The notes under the pieces: model-generated
The model's input: only the letters and a program-made list of their open reading frames with translations
Told to the model about the DNA's origin: nothing
The model's database searches: none
Made by a program: the position numbers and the translations under genes
Part shown: positions 27,429-36,780 of the stretch, one piece after another
How the letters are laid out: the number at the start of each line of letters is the position of its first letter
How positions within the stretch are numbered: the first letter of the stretch is position 1
Origin: Chitinophaga arvensicola
Lineage (GTDB): Bacteria; Bacteroidota; Bacteroidia; Chitinophagales; Chitinophagaceae
DNA length: 64,000 bases
Assembly: GCF_900110835.1 (NCBI RefSeq)
Contig: NZ_FOJG01000001.1
Coordinates: 3,007,499-3,071,498, forward strand
Reading direction: 5' to 3'

Positions 27429-27466
27429 TACATTTGTTTCAATCCACCTGCTACAGGTGGTTTTAT
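27429..27466 (+). promoter_or_regulatory. Possible promoter followed at once by a terminator-like hairpin, upstream of sigma
   Basis: TACATTTG at 27429-27436 fits the -7 box, with a TTG 22 nt further upstream, slightly longer than usual. The hairpin CCACCTG / CAGGTGG (27444-27460) with TTTTATTTG after it sits where the transcript would begin. It could be a short attenuator in front of the sigma gene at 27553, or an unrelated terminator. Confidence 0.35.
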
Positions 27467-27552
27467 TTGTTATGTGTCCTTTATATCCGATAAACACTCC
27501 CGGGAACAACCAAATGTAAAAATTATTTTATCTAAATTATTATTGTAAATAA

Positions 27553-28155
27553 TTGGAAAGCAAGGATCTACATAATGAGAAACAGCTATTTCTCCTTATC
27601 GCCGACAGTAATGAAGAAGCGTTCGAGACGCTCTATCGAACCTTGTTTCCACGATTTTTGCCATATTTATATAAACTGTTGGGGTCGGATGTGGCTGTAG
27701 AGGAAGTGTTGCAGGACACGCTTATTAAATTCTGGCTTAGCCGGCATAAATTAACCGAAATCCTTCACCCTCATGCCTGGTTATTCCGGATCCTCGCTAA
27801 TGAAGCCTTGCGATATCTTCGCCGGCAGAATGTTCAGTTGAAAGCTAAAGACAAATTTCAGGCACTCCAGGAAGATCTTAACGGCTCCGGTTCCAGTCAG
27901 ACAGAATTAGATCTTTCCTTTCGGGAAACGCAACGCATTATCGGAAAAATTGTCGATGGACTTTCCCCCCGTCAAAAAATAATTTACAGATTAAGCCGGG
28001 AGCAAGGACTTAAAGTGCCGCAAATTGCGGAAGAGCTGAATGTTTCTTCCAATTATGTACAGAAAACCCTCTCATTAGCCCTTAAGATCATTCAGCAAAG
28101 ACTCTTGGAGAAAGGAATCTTTATCCCCATCCTGCTATTGCTTTTTAAGAAATAA
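27553..28155 (+). CDS. ECF RNA polymerase sigma-70 factor (FecI-like)
   Basis: This 200-residue ECF sigma factor has region 2 at about 20-95 (AFETLYRTLFPRFLPYLYKL, EVLQDTLIKFWLSR, HAWLFRILANEALRYLRRQN) and region 4 at about 130-185 (DGLSPRQKIIYRLSREQGLK, VPQIAEELNVSSNYVQKTLS). Its start must be TTG at 27553: the codon immediately before is TAA and no ATG occurs before region 2. The C-terminus ends in a hydrophobic run (GIFIPILLLLFKK). It leads the operon ending at 36587 and lies 63 nt before fecR. Confidence 0.92.
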   Translation: MESKDLHNEKQLFLLIADSNEEAFETLYRTLFPRFLPYLYKLLGSDVAVEEVLQDTLIKFWLSRHKLTEILHPHAWLFRILANEALRYLRRQNVQLKAKDKFQALQEDLNGSGSSQTELDLSFRETQRIIGKIVDGLSPRQKIIYRLSREQGLKVPQIAEELNVSSNYVQKTLSLALKIIQQRLLEKGIFIPILLLLFKK

Positions 28156-28218
28156 AATTTTTTTTCTACCGATGGGTAGAAAACCATTCTCCCAGGTGTC
28201 TATATTATATACGCACTT

Positions 28219-29385
28219 ATGGACACTATCAGAATAGCTTATTTATTAACGCAGTTTACTGACAAAACTATCACTGCCGTGGAAATGGAGGAGCTGGAGC
28301 ATTACCTTCAGGACGACAGATACGACGGGATACTGACAGATGAAATAGTTGGCCAGCTGATGAAAGTAGAGGCGTCTTTGGTAAATGCTGACCGCTTTAG
28401 CCATCTGGCCCAAAGGGCCATGCAGGTTGATAAGGTTTTCAAGAGCGATATCAATACAGAAACCAATGCTCCGATTCATTTTCTGCGCAGGTGGGGCTGG
28501 GCTGCCGCAGTGGCACTGCTATTGGGTACTGGCGCTTTCTTTTGGATAGCCGGTAGAAAGCATACAACGCCTGATGATATAGCAAAAGCGGAAATAAACA
28601 TAGTGCCAGGCACCAACCGGGCAGTATTAACTGTGGGAAGTAATCAACCCATCACGCTCTCAAACAATAAAAAAGGAATAGCAGTTGGAACAGCTGTTAC
28701 TTACAATGATGGGGAACGTATTGCGGATGCCGGTCAGGTGTTGCAGCTGGTTACGCCACGTGGTGGCCAGTATCAGGCGGTTCTTCCGGATGGAACAAAA
28801 GTGTGGTTAAACGCGGCATCATCTATCAGGTTTCCTACAAAGTTCGATGCCGGTAAGAGAGAGGTGCAGGTAACAGGAGAAGCGTATCTGGAAGTAGCGA
28901 AAAATGCGGCGTCTCCCTTTATTGTAAAGACAGGAAGCAGCACCATACAAGTGTTGGGAACAAGTTTTAATATAAGTGCCTATGAAGATGAAAGAGTGCA
29001 AAAGACGACGCTCATAAGCGGGTCTGTAAAGGTGATGATTGGTAACAGCGGTCCTTTTGACCAAAATGTTACGTTACAACCCGGGCAGCAAGCCATTGTA
29101 TCTGACAATAAATCCATTGATGTAAAAAAAGGAATTGATACTACGCAGGATATCGCATGGAAGAATGGATATTTTAATTTTGAAAGTGTAGGCATGAATG
29201 AGGTCATCCGGCAAATTGAAAGATGGTATGATATCAAGATCCAATTTGAAGGTCAGGTCACTAAAGTAAAATTAAGCGGTGGAATGGACCGGGGAGTTAA
29301 ATTATCAGGCCTTATCAGGTTTTTCAATAGTTATGGATTGCAAACCAGGCTGGATGGAAGAACGCTTTATATAAAAGAAAATTAG
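28219..29385 (+). CDS. FecR family anti-sigma factor
   Basis: This 388-residue FecR protein has a helical cytoplasmic N-terminus, a membrane segment at about 93-111 (WGWAAAVALLLGTGAFFWIA), a FecR domain (QAVLPDGTKVWLNAASSIRF, VTGEAYLEVAKNAASPF, IQVLGTSFNI) and a DUF4974 domain (MNEVIRQIERWYDIKIQFEG). It is the partner of the sigma factor at 27553 and of the STN domain of the SusC at 29523. The 137-nt gap to susC carries an antisense-oriented terminator and an antisense -7 box. Confidence 0.93.
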   Translation: MDTIRIAYLLTQFTDKTITAVEMEELEHYLQDDRYDGILTDEIVGQLMKVEASLVNADRFSHLAQRAMQVDKVFKSDINTETNAPIHFLRRWGWAAAVALLLGTGAFFWIAGRKHTTPDDIAKAEINIVPGTNRAVLTVGSNQPITLSNNKKGIAVGTAVTYNDGERIADAGQVLQLVTPRGGQYQAVLPDGTKVWLNAASSIRFPTKFDAGKREVQVTGEAYLEVAKNAASPFIVKTGSSTIQVLGTSFNISAYEDERVQKTTLISGSVKVMIGNSGPFDQNVTLQPGQQAIVSDNKSIDVKKGIDTTQDIAWKNGYFNFESVGMNEVIRQIERWYDIKIQFEGQVTKVKLSGGMDRGVKLSGLIRFFNSYGLQTRLDGRTLYIKEN

Positions 29386-29421
29386 AAAAATATAGATCAC
29401 GGATTAAACGTACCTCGTATC

Positions 29422-29455
29422 AAAAAAAGCCGGAAGTGCTAGAACACCGCCGGCT
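29422..29455 (-). terminator. Intrinsic terminator, antisense to the fecR-susC operon (locus 4)
   Basis: Read on the minus strand, the stem AGCCGG / CCGGCT with an inner GTG / CAC pairing is followed by seven T (29428 down to 29422). All neighbouring genes run on the plus strand, so it has no annotated transcript to end. On the plus strand the hairpin is followed by GGAAATTC, which is not terminator-like. Confidence 0.6.
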
Positions 29456-29500
29456 GGAAATTCGGGTAACGCAAAAAAGTCGTCGCTGACTGTTTATTAC

Positions 29501-29507
29501 ATCAACC
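29501..29507 (+). promoter_or_regulatory. Conserved ATCAACC leader element of susC (locus 4)
   Basis: ATCAACC lies 15 nt before the ATG at 29523 and is shared with the other two susC leaders. It supports the start at 29523 rather than the internal MKLTML methionine. It would be covered by the candidate antisense RNA. Confidence 0.45.
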
Positions 29508-29522
29508 AAACATTGCAAATGT

Positions 29523-32500
29523 ATGCAAAAAAGTCCTTATTGCGGCTGTCAGGCTCATGGGAGCAATAGCCGTGTCATCCAAAACTTGTTAGTAATGAAG
29601 CTAACAATGCTTTTACTCACCGTTGGTTTTCTGAATGTTTCTGCCACCGCACTCTCACAGAATGTGTCCCTATCAGGCAAAAATCTGCCATTGGAAACAG
29701 TATTTAAAGAAGTAAAGCAGCAGACAGGCTTTATTTTTCTTTATCCTGAAATTGTGCTTAGTAAAGCGAAGCCGGTTGAAGTTCACGTCAGCAATATGCC
29801 GCTTAACACCTTCCTCGAGGTACTTTTCAAGGGGCAGCCGCTGACTTACTTCATCGAAAGCAAAACAATTAATGTAACACTTTTACCCGATGCCAGGGCT
29901 AACGACAGGCAGCCGGAATTATCACCGGGAACCAACTATTTATCAGACACACTTGTAAATGTTCAGGGACGTGTAAGTAATGATAAAGGGGAGTTCGTTG
30001 GCGGCATCCTGGTCTCTGTCAAACTGGGAAAGGCAGCAGCAGTAACAGACGATCAGGGATATTTCAACATCAGAAATATCAGCTCAAAATCGGTATTGGT
30101 TTTTATAGGATTTAATTATCAGGCAAAGGAGATACGTGTGCCACAAAATGGCTACGCCGCCGTTACATTAACCACCAAAGTATTACAGCTTGACAGTGTA
30201 GTAGTCCGTAACATCAACACCGGTTATCAGATCCTCAAAAAAGAAAGAGCTACCGGTTCCTTTGGCCAACCCAACATGGAGGTGTTTTCGCAACGGACAG
30301 GATCAATGGATGTGATGGCCCGGTTGGAAGGACTTGTTCCCGGTTTAACCGTCAATAGAGGACAGGTAACAAATTCAAATGGAAATGGGATTGCTACCCA
30401 ATCGGTCGTTATTCGTGGTGCCAGCTCTATTCAGTTGGGAACGGAGCCGCTTTATGTGGTAAACGGCGTCGTTACCAATGATTTCGCTACGGTTAACCTG
30501 GATGATGTTACTGATATCACCGTTTTGAAAGATGCTGCTGCAGCAGCTATCTGGGGTGCAAGGGCTGCCAATGGCGTTGTTGTGGTAACTACCAGACAGG
30601 GCGCAAAAAATCAACGCCTTACGATCGGTTACAGCGGATTTGTCAATTTTCAGGGAAAGCCAGATTTTGACTACTTAAAGCGGCTTAACAGTGCACAATA
30701 TATCCAGGCCGCCAAAGAAACATTTGATCCTAAAACTTATCCATGGGCCACCCTCTCCAGGCAGTCGGTAGCCCCTCACGATGTTATCCTTTATAATCAG
30801 TACCGGGGCCTGATTACAGCCGCACAAGCCAATAAAAGTCTTGATAGCCTGGCTGCAATAGACAACAGTGGACAGATCAGCGATCTGCTCTATAGAAATG
30901 CCATGACAACCAACCATACCATTTCAGCTTCGGGTGGTAACAATATCTATTCATTTTATGCTTCTCTGGGTTATACAAGTGTAGCAAGTAATACGCCGGG
31001 ACAGAAAAATAATTCCTACCGGATCAATGTTACGCAAAACCTCCATCCTAATAAAAGGATCCAGGTAACCCTTAATACGCAAATGACGAATGTGATCACT
31101 AGTGGTAAGAACTATCCCGGTGTTACCAATACTTTTTTGCCTTACCAGCTTTTTAAAGGTCCGTCAGGTGAAAACCTGCCGATGTCCTACCTGCTGGGAT
31201 TTTCGGATTCCCTCAGGCAGAATTATCAAGCCAGAAGCGCCACCAATCTCGATTATATTCCACTTGATGAGGTTAATTACAAGTATACCCAAAGCAATAC
31301 ACTTGCTTTTAATGTAACCGCTAATGTAGGTGTCAATATATGGAAAGGATTGAGTTTCCAGGGTACTTACGGTTTTATGAGAGAACCCGGCAACGTTACT
31401 TCTTACCAGGACAGCAAGACAAGAGAACAACGTAATACCTTGCTGAGCCTTACTGTAGCGCCAACTATCGGCTCCACACCTGTGTATTATTATCCCACAA
31501 CAGGAGGCTTGTATACAAATTCATCCAATGACCAACGCAACTGGACAGTACGGAATCAACTGGTGTATGCGGCCAATCCCCGGAATGGAAAGGATGCTTT
31601 AAATATCCAGGTAGGGCAGGATGCTCAGGAATCTTTTGGCAGTCGGGCCACCACAACAATACCCGGCTATGATGCGGCACTCAATAGTTATCCTGCTATC
31701 GATTATGCCACCTTACGCAAAGGTGTTCCCGGAACGATCCTTGGCTTTGGAAGCTTAACTACACAACCGTACGTCTATATCCAGAATCAGAGCCGTTTCA
31801 CTTCATATTTCGCACTGGCCAGTTATTCCTACCAGCAGAAATACAGCCTGGATTTGAGTTGGCGCCAGGATCACAGCAATCTTTTCGGGCATGACGAATC
31901 TACACAGAACAAACCTATCTGGAGTGTAGGTGGTAAATGGCAGATAGGCAAAGAGTCATTCATGAAACGCACCAATAACTGGCAGAATATGCTGGCCCTG
32001 CGCGCTACATATGGTATTACCGGAAATTCTCCTTATGTGGGGGCAGCTTCGCTTTTCGACATTCTCCGGGTAGTAGATGCCAATCAGCAAATCGGGGCGG
32101 TTGCCGGTAATGCGCTTTCAATCAGTCAGCCCGCTAATACTACGCTGAGTTGGGAAATTACTCATACCACTAATCTCGGACTCGACTTCTCGTTGTTAAA
32201 AGACCGGATCTCCGGTAGCTTAGATGTTTATAACAAGATGACTACCGGCCTGATAGGAAATGTAACGCTGAATCCCTTTTCCGGTTTCGCTTCTCAAACA
32301 GGCAACATAGGAGAGTTAAGTAATAAGGGAATTGAACTGGCTTTAAAGACAGTAAACATAAAATTGCGTGACTTTTCCTGGTCTACCAACATCGCCTTTA
32401 GTTATAACAAAAATAAATTGCTGTCGTATGTAGACGTCAATCCGCAGTTTTTTAACGCCAATTCAAAAATTACATCTTCCTACCAGGTGGGCTATTCACT

Positions 32501-33164
32501 GGGGCCTCTCTTCGCGTATCGCTATGCCGGACTGGATAATATGGGTGATCCGCAGATTTATATAAAAGATCATGCGGTAAGCAAAGCACTCGATGCTGCT
32601 ACTCCTGATGATGTAGCGTATATGGGTACTATGCGTCCTACCTTTAATGGTGGTTTGTCGAACACTTTTTCCTATAGGGGAATATCGTTGTCCGTGAACA
32701 TGATCTATAGCCTGGGCAACGTGATGCGTCGCGAAATGAATCAATTCTATACCGGACGTATGTGGAGTTCGACCGCTTTCAACGGCCCCACTATCAGTCC
32801 CGAATTTTTAGATAGATGGAAACAACCGGGTGATGAACAAAAAACCAATGTGCCTTCTTATGTAGCAGGATCCGCCAGTTCCAGCAGAAGAAGCGTAGGC
32901 TATTATGTTTATGGTGACCTTAATGTAGTTAGCGCGGACTATGCCAAAATACGTGATATCACGCTGGGATACGATCTGCCGGCTTATTTGCTGCAAAGAA
33001 TAAAGATCCGCAACATCAGGGTATATGCGCAGGCAACTAACTTTTTAGTATGGACAGCCAATTCCGACCACGCCGATCCGGAATATTCCAGTATACAAAA
33101 TGGCGGCCGGACACTTCCTCCGTTTAAGCACAGTTTTAGTCTTGGTACCAATATTACTTTTTGA
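29523..33164 (+). CDS. SusC/RagA family TonB-linked outer-membrane protein with STN domain
   Basis: This 1213-residue SusC homologue has a basic N-terminus and signal segment (MKLTMLLLTVGFLNVSATAL), an STN domain at about 45-115 (LETVFKEVKQQTGFIFLYPE), a carboxypeptidase-D-like domain at about 145-225 (VQGRVSNDKGEFVGGILVSV), a plug at about 235-360 (NLDDVTDITVLKDAAAAAIW, GARAANGVVVVTTRQ) and a barrel ending SFSLGTNITF. It should import an unknown nutrient together with the SusD encoded 21 nt later and report substrate to FecR through the STN domain. Confidence 0.94.
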   Translation: MQKSPYCGCQAHGSNSRVIQNLLVMKLTMLLLTVGFLNVSATALSQNVSLSGKNLPLETVFKEVKQQTGFIFLYPEIVLSKAKPVEVHVSNMPLNTFLEVLFKGQPLTYFIESKTINVTLLPDARANDRQPELSPGTNYLSDTLVNVQGRVSNDKGEFVGGILVSVKLGKAAAVTDDQGYFNIRNISSKSVLVFIGFNYQAKEIRVPQNGYAAVTLTTKVLQLDSVVVRNINTGYQILKKERATGSFGQPNMEVFSQRTGSMDVMARLEGLVPGLTVNRGQVTNSNGNGIATQSVVIRGASSIQLGTEPLYVVNGVVTNDFATVNLDDVTDITVLKDAAAAAIWGARAANGVVVVTTRQGAKNQRLTIGYSGFVNFQGKPDFDYLKRLNSAQYIQAAKETFDPKTYPWATLSRQSVAPHDVILYNQYRGLITAAQANKSLDSLAAIDNSGQISDLLYRNAMTTNHTISASGGNNIYSFYASLGYTSVASNTPGQKNNSYRINVTQNLHPNKRIQVTLNTQMTNVITSGKNYPGVTNTFLPYQLFKGPSGENLPMSYLLGFSDSLRQNYQARSATNLDYIPLDEVNYKYTQSNTLAFNVTANVGVNIWKGLSFQGTYGFMREPGNVTSYQDSKTREQRNTLLSLTVAPTIGSTPVYYYPTTGGLYTNSSNDQRNWTVRNQLVYAANPRNGKDALNIQVGQDAQESFGSRATTTIPGYDAALNSYPAIDYATLRKGVPGTILGFGSLTTQPYVYIQNQSRFTSYFALASYSYQQKYSLDLSWRQDHSNLFGHDESTQNKPIWSVGGKWQIGKESFMKRTNNWQNMLALRATYGITGNSPYVGAASLFDILRVVDANQQIGAVAGNALSISQPANTTLSWEITHTTNLGLDFSLLKDRISGSLDVYNKMTTGLIGNVTLNPFSGFASQTGNIGELSNKGIELALKTVNIKLRDFSWSTNIAFSYNKNKLLSYVDVNPQFFNANSKITSSYQVGYSLGPLFAYRYAGLDNMGDPQIYIKDHAVSKALDAATPDDVAYMGTMRPTFNGGLSNTFSYRGISLSVNMIYSLGNVMRREMNQFYTGRMWSSTAFNGPTISPEFLDRWKQPGDEQKTNVPSYVAGSASSSRRSVGYYVYGDLNVVSADYAKIRDITLGYDLPAYLLQRIKIRNIRVYAQATNFLVWTANSDHADPEYSSIQNGGRTLPPFKHSFSLGTNITF

Positions 33165-33185
33165 GTCCTGTAAAAATAAAATCGA

Positions 33186-34667
33186 ATGCGTACAAAATAT
33201 ATAGGCAGTATTCTGGGGATTATATCACTGATATCTCTGAGTGCTTGTAAAAAAGACTTTTTGAACATCGTTCCATTAGGATCACAAGTGGCATCAACTA
33301 CCAACGACTATGACCAATTGATGAATGATCCGTCGCTCTATTATTTTAATGCTGGCGGTGGTTGGCAGGAACTGGTCTTGATGGGAGATGAAGTAGGAGC
33401 AGATGCGACTTATTTTAATCAGGGATCAGCGCAAATGATCAATGCATTTCAATGGAAGGACGATATTTTTTTACCGACTGATGGAATGCCCGTGGACTGC
33501 CGGTTACAGCTCAGCAGTCTCTATCAGTGCAACAAAGTTATTGCAGAAGTGGCTTCTTCAACCGGGGGAACTGACTTGCTCAAGGCACAGGTTAAAGCAG
33601 AAGCGATGGCTACACGTGCCTGGATCAATTTTGAGTTTATTAATTTTTATGCAAAACCATATCTGGCATCTACGGCTGCTACAGACCCGGGCTGGCCAAT
33701 CATAGATCAGGCTAACGTATCTATTTCCAATTATCAGCGGGCGTCTGTGCAGGCCGTATATGATTTTATGATTAAGGATCTTACCAGCGCTATTGCTGAT
33801 CTGCCGGTAAAGGCAAAAATACTTACGCGCATGTCCCGTCCGGCTGCAGAAGGCCTGTTAGGAAAAATATATATGTTTATGGGCCGCTATAATGATGCCG
33901 TTCCATTATTCAATGCTGCGCTTGCCGACGTGAAAGCTGCAGGTGTGCCCGTGTTATATGATTACAATACCACACTGGCGCCCGGTGGGCCTTTCCTGCC
34001 AATAGATCCTTCTTACGGCCCTAAATCACCCGGACAAATTTATACCGATATCACAGAATCAGTCGTTTCCAAGATTTTTAATAATGGGCCTTACAGTCCG
34101 TTTTCCAGCAATCCTTTGGGAAGTAGTGGTTTGGTGCTGGCTCCATGGGCTGCGGCATTGTACACTCCCGCTGATTTACGTCTTAAACTCTATTCGGATA
34201 AAAACCTGGATGGCTCGGCTATTGGCGGCGGACGATTACGAAAATATGGTGTACAATGGTCGCGTTGCGGTTTGCAACTGGCAGATCTCTATCTGCTCAG
34301 TGCAGAATGCAAAGCCCGCCTGAACGATCTGGATGGCGCAAAAAAAGATGTAGAAAGTCTTCGTATGCGTCGGATGCCTATGCCGGATGCAGCAGTGCCG
34401 GTTAATATCGCTTCCAGTCAGACAGCATTAATCAAATTCGTCATTGAGGAACGTATCCGCGAGTTTGCCATGGAAGGCGCCCGCTGGTTTGATATGCGCA
34501 GATTGTCTGTAGATCCGTTGTTTGCAGGTACTGCATTTAAACACGTGTTATATGACAATGATGCGGGCAATACTACTACTTACACAATGAATCAACCCAA
34601 TCGTTTAACATTAAGAATTCCTCCTGCTGTAATTGGTCTTAATCCGGGAATGGCCAATAATCAATAA
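33186..34667 (+). CDS. RagB/SusD family nutrient-uptake outer-membrane lipoprotein
   Basis: This 493-residue SusD homologue has signal and lipobox ISLSAC, then KKDFLNIVPLGSQVASTTND. A TPR-like middle (AEAMATRAWINFEFINFYAK) and C-terminal landmarks (LQLADLYLLSAECKARLNDL, VIEERIREFAMEGARWFDMR) are present. It is the surface lid of the SusC before it and is followed by a TlpA-type gene 21 nt later. Substrate is unknown. Confidence 0.93.
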   Translation: MRTKYIGSILGIISLISLSACKKDFLNIVPLGSQVASTTNDYDQLMNDPSLYYFNAGGGWQELVLMGDEVGADATYFNQGSAQMINAFQWKDDIFLPTDGMPVDCRLQLSSLYQCNKVIAEVASSTGGTDLLKAQVKAEAMATRAWINFEFINFYAKPYLASTAATDPGWPIIDQANVSISNYQRASVQAVYDFMIKDLTSAIADLPVKAKILTRMSRPAAEGLLGKIYMFMGRYNDAVPLFNAALADVKAAGVPVLYDYNTTLAPGGPFLPIDPSYGPKSPGQIYTDITESVVSKIFNNGPYSPFSSNPLGSSGLVLAPWAAALYTPADLRLKLYSDKNLDGSAIGGGRLRKYGVQWSRCGLQLADLYLLSAECKARLNDLDGAKKDVESLRMRRMPMPDAAVPVNIASSQTALIKFVIEERIREFAMEGARWFDMRRLSVDPLFAGTAFKHVLYDNDAGNTTTYTMNQPNRLTLRIPPAVIGLNPGMANNQ

Positions 34668-34688
34668 TAAAAATTAACAATAAATAAT

Positions 34689-36587
34689 ATGAGAACGTAT
34701 TTTTTGTGTCTCCTGCTGGCAGCGGGATGTTATTTCCATGTGTCTGCTCAAAGCACTGGCCGTCTTCAAATAGATAAGCAACATCCTGCACCGAACCAGG
34801 AAATTACATTGCGCTATAACTCAGATATCGCTGTGCCGGCGGGCAAAGAGCTGCACGCACGGGTCGGTTTTTATAATCAGCTCAAATATCCCAGGGCCCG
34901 GGATATAACGATGAAACTATCCGGCAATGCTTATACCGCTACGATAAGCGTGCCGGAAGGTGCAGTAGTAATGGGTGTTGCTATTGGTATGGATACGATA
35001 ATAGATGCCAACAAGGGAAAAGGCTTCCTGTTTGACGTATATAGTAATGACAAAGCAGTGGCCAATATCCCCGGCATCCGATCATTTATTTATACTTATG
35101 GTGATGAAGTGTTTGGTATCAAACCCGATCCCAAAGCGGCATTATCATGGGTGAATTTGCAAAGGCAGGCCTATCCCGCTACTAAAAGCGACTACGATAA
35201 TATTTACTACACCTGCCTCGTAAAGAATCCCGGTAAAGAGCATCGAAAGATATTGGATGCAGAGATAAAAAGGTTATTGAATAGTGACAAAGAAGCTGAC
35301 TTTAAAAAAGCAGTTGATATCTATGGCTATCAAAAGAATAGAAAAAAAGTGGATAGCCTTTTTCAATTACTGTTGAAGCGGTTCCCTACCGGTTTGGCTG
35401 CGAGAGGCCAAGCCGCCGGAGAGATATTTATTATAAAAACGGCTGCTGAAATGCAGCAGGCATATGAGCAATTCTGCAAGCAATTTCCTCCATCCCTGTA
35501 TCATGAAGAGCCCATACAATATGATTATATCAGGATTGGTATTGCTCAACGATATGCCCGTGAAAAGGATTCTTTGCACGCAGCAGCATTCGCCGATAGC
35601 GTCCAGACTCCTTATTTAAAGCCAACGACATACAATAATGTTGCGCAGGAGCTGTTCAGAGCAGGCTTACTGGAAACAGCAAAAGTGCTTTTCCAAAAAG
35701 CATTTTCAGGTTATGATGAATATCTGTCTGCAAAAAAGAACGACGAAAACGCTGAAAAAGCCCTGAAAACTTATGTAGAAAGTTATTGTAATTATGCGAT
35801 CATCCTGTATGAGCAAAAAAATTACGAACAGGCATTAAAATATATCACTATCGCCTACCAGCATTTGAACAACGCGGTAGCGCTCAATTATTATTATGCA
35901 AAAATATTAAAGGCAAATGGTAAACCGGCAGATGCCCTGCACATCATGGATGGTATCATGCGCACCGGAAATGCAGATTCTACTATGGTCGCAGCGTTTA
36001 AAACACTTTACCTGGAACAGCATGGTGCACAGGCCGATTTCAATAAATATATGGCCACTATACAGGAAGAAGTAGTTAAAAAGCACCGGGAAGATATCGT
36101 GAAACAAATGATTGACCGCCCGGCCAAATCTTTTACCCTGACGGATTTAGATGGTAAAAAAGTATCCCTGGCCGACTTGAAAAATAAGGTAGTCGTATTG
36201 GATTTCTGGGCTACCTGGTGCGGCCCTTGTAAGAAATCGTTGCCAGCTATGGCCATGACGCAGAAAAAGTATAGCAATGATCCTGGTGTGAAATTCCTTT
36301 TTATTCATACATGGGAACAATCCAATACGCCGGTACAGGATGCAAAATCGTATATCGACAGCCAGCAGTATGACTTTGAAGTATTGATGGACCTCAAAGA
36401 TCCTGTTACCAAAAAGAACAAAGTGGTGGAGAGTTACGGCGTAACATCGATACCTGCGAAATTTATTATCGATCCTAAAGGAATTATTCGCTTCCAGCTG
36501 ACAGGTTTTAGTGGAGATACCAGTGAAGCAGTACAGGAGTTGTCTACCATGATAGACCTTGCCAGGGAAGAGGGAAAAAGAAATTAA
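34689..36587 (+). CDS. Large TlpA-type thioredoxin-fold protein with helical repeat region
   Basis: This 632-residue exported protein starts with a signal peptide (TYFLCLLLAAGCYFHVSAQ). The N-terminal beta domain spans about 22-130 (LQIDKQHPAPNQEITLRYNS). A long helical region with TPR-like repeats spans about 150-470 (NYAIILYEQKNYEQALKYIT, YYYAKILKANGKPADALHIM). The C-terminal thioredoxin domain starts at about 485, with redox motif WCGPC (cysteines at about 511 and 514) and cis-proline loop VTSIPAKFII. The helical part may bind a client or the SusCD complex. It closes the operon and is followed by a terminator. Confidence 0.88.
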   Translation: MRTYFLCLLLAAGCYFHVSAQSTGRLQIDKQHPAPNQEITLRYNSDIAVPAGKELHARVGFYNQLKYPRARDITMKLSGNAYTATISVPEGAVVMGVAIGMDTIIDANKGKGFLFDVYSNDKAVANIPGIRSFIYTYGDEVFGIKPDPKAALSWVNLQRQAYPATKSDYDNIYYTCLVKNPGKEHRKILDAEIKRLLNSDKEADFKKAVDIYGYQKNRKKVDSLFQLLLKRFPTGLAARGQAAGEIFIIKTAAEMQQAYEQFCKQFPPSLYHEEPIQYDYIRIGIAQRYAREKDSLHAAAFADSVQTPYLKPTTYNNVAQELFRAGLLETAKVLFQKAFSGYDEYLSAKKNDENAEKALKTYVESYCNYAIILYEQKNYEQALKYITIAYQHLNNAVALNYYYAKILKANGKPADALHIMDGIMRTGNADSTMVAAFKTLYLEQHGAQADFNKYMATIQEEVVKKHREDIVKQMIDRPAKSFTLTDLDGKKVSLADLKNKVVVLDFWATWCGPCKKSLPAMAMTQKKYSNDPGVKFLFIHTWEQSNTPVQDAKSYIDSQQYDFEVLMDLKDPVTKKNKVVESYGVTSIPAKFIIDPKGIIRFQLTGFSGDTSEAVQELSTMIDLAREEGKRN

Positions 36588-36595
36588 TTAAAGTG

Positions 36596-36628
36596 AGAAA
36601 GGTTGTAGTAAGTAACTACAGCCTTTCT
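36596..36628 (+). terminator. Hairpin closing the fourth sigma/SusCD operon
   Basis: A 14-bp stem AGAAAGGTTGTAGT / ACTACAGCCTTTCT with one G-U pair and a 5-nt loop lies 8 nt after the stop codon. It is followed by a mixed sequence rather than a T run, so it may stabilise the mRNA end as well as terminate. Confidence 0.65.
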
Positions 36629-36780
36629 GGTGCTTATAAAAATCTGTCATGATGGGGCAACTATTTTAGTTGTCCCTTTTTGATATTTACCTTACTGTAA
36701 GGTAGTAGCAGGAATATTCATTTTACAGTCCTTTTTATTACACCGCAAGGATCGCCACGTTCGTCGCTGTTGACCAACAT

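Larger units (their letters stand above)
29422..29509 (-). ncRNA. Candidate antisense small RNA over the susC leader (locus 4)
   Basis: The minus strand carries an exact -7 box TACATTTGC at 29515-29523, touching the susC start codon, and a terminator with seven T at 29455-29422. An RNA of about 88 nt would cover the susC leader, including the ATCAACC element. No TTG lies at the expected -33 spacing. The arrangement mirrors that found between fecR and susC at 7982-8091 in the opposite orientation, and resembles DonS-type cis-antisense RNAs reported for Bacteroides loci. The 5' end is estimated. Confidence 0.45.
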
